A DNA stretch of 45,827 bases from Tubiluchus corallicola (Eukaryota > Priapulida > Priapulimorpha > Priapulimorphida > Tubiluchidae). The stretch lies in contig JAQGDQ010000312.1 of assembly GCA_030141605.1 (NCBI GenBank), positions 233,445 to 279,271 on the forward strand, in the 5' to 3' direction. The translations under genes and the position numbers were made by a program. Below the pieces are notes generated by a model. That model had not been told where the DNA came from and did no database searches. It was given only the letters and a program-made list of their open reading frames with translations. Positions 45,337-45,827 of the stretch are shown here, one piece after another. The first letter of the stretch is position 1. The number at the start of each line of letters is the position of its first letter.

Positions 45337-45340
45337 GCTT

Positions 45341-45827
45341 CAAAATACAGCAAAGTACAATTCAGTAAAATAATACAAGTAGCTAAGTAGATAAACTAGT
45401 GAAATAGGCATAAAAATCCATGTAGTCAAATAGCAACGATAACGTATGGTCTAATTCTTTATGCACTGCACTGTACTACTAGTATTTAGGCAATTAGGTA
45501 AACTGTACAACGAATCAAAGCATTATCTGACAGTGCAGAAATTCACGTTATTCACTACACTAACATGTGGAAATAATACCAAGTCGAAAATAAAATGTAA
45601 TCTTAATTGGTATGGCTGTGAATATTTCAAAACTTCAGTACTATTAAACCCTCAATACTTCAGTACTAAACAGCCCAAGCAAATCTTACAAGTCTTAATG
45701 GCATAATAACTTTATGCGCAAAATTAACGCAATAATTTTATGCAGTAGGTTAGTATTTCAGGTCAGTTCACCATACTGATACAGTTCTTAAAAGTCTTGG
45801 CAATAGATAATTCACATAATACAGGCC
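45341..45827. other. Presumed 5' leader of the BEL element, unassigned
   Basis: AT-rich sequence upstream (minus-strand sense) of the gag ATG. I could not find an LTR matching the candidate 3' LTR, nor a convincing primer-binding site. The 81-codon plus frame at 45461-45706 is unsupported. Confidence 0.4.

Larger units (their letters stand above)
39880..45340 (-). mobile_element. BEL/Pao LTR retrotransposon, degenerate, internal RT deletion
   Basis: Domain order on the minus strand is gag (SAP, DUF1759, zinc knuckles), aspartic protease (DUF1758-like), reverse transcriptase, RNase H, integrase, polypurine tract. The YVDD box and the fused gag-pol architecture place it in BEL/Pao, not Gypsy or Copia. 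I count frameshifts near 44990, 43270 and 40660, in-frame stops at 44277-44279, 43944-43946, 43174-43176 and 40201-40203, and loss of the RT core near 42690. The coding part without the RT core spans about 5.25 kb. It cannot transpose on its own. Confidence 0.93.

Overview
This is eukaryotic, almost certainly metazoan, nuclear DNA. It is AT-rich and dominated by simple repeats and transposable-element remnants. It has spliced exons of an animal exostosin-like glycosyltransferase, a BEL/Pao LTR retrotransposon, non-LTR (LINE) fragments and a 5S rRNA-derived retroposon. The element mix fits an invertebrate, perhaps an early-branching marine one such as a sponge or cnidarian, but nothing here fixes the taxon. 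There is no prokaryotic gene organisation, no CRISPR and no operon. Most long open frames are simple-sequence artefacts.

Layout. 1-16.2 kb is a nest of dispersed repeats. One AT-rich family, called R1 here, occurs near both sides of this stretch in opposite orientations (about 1-470, 4.18-4.40, 5.23-6.21, 11.31-11.64 and 15.06-16.215 kb). Between the copies lie a small terminal-inverted-repeat (TIR) element and its truncated inverted copy, three LINE fragments, a 57-bp coding-like minisatellite, a 28-bp minisatellite of about 51 units, a CAA/CAG-rich tract, tetranucleotide arrays and several other microsatellites. 16.7-17.25 kb is a MITE-like element built on a 120-bp tandem repeat. 18.25-18.80 kb is a retroposon headed by a 5S rRNA sequence and flanked by a 9-bp direct repeat. 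18.97-22.97 kb is a 4.0-kb foldback element with ~500-bp inverted arms and TTAA at both ends, carrying a 1.8-kb GACA/GAGA array. 24.26-24.69 kb is a LINE reverse-transcriptase relic.

25.9-39.4 kb is bounded by inverted arms rich in degenerate telomere-like repeats. The C-rich strand is at the left and the G-rich strand at the right, as on a linear chromosome. Inside it, on the + strand, lie five exons (28.7-35.4 kb) of an EXTL2-like GT64 glycosyltransferase with recognisable splice sites. They carry an in-frame TGA and at least one frameshift, so this looks like a decaying, non-retroposed gene copy. A duplicated 53-bp repeat array lies next to the right arm.

39.9-45.3 kb on the - strand is a BEL/Pao element: gag with an N-terminal SAP motif, DUF1759 and zinc knuckles, then aspartic protease, reverse transcriptase, RNase H and integrase. 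It is inactive: the RT core is deleted at about 42.69 kb, and there are at least three frameshifts and four in-frame stops. A candidate 3' LTR is present; the 5' LTR was not identified and may lie beyond the window. No intact protein-coding gene is visible in the window.
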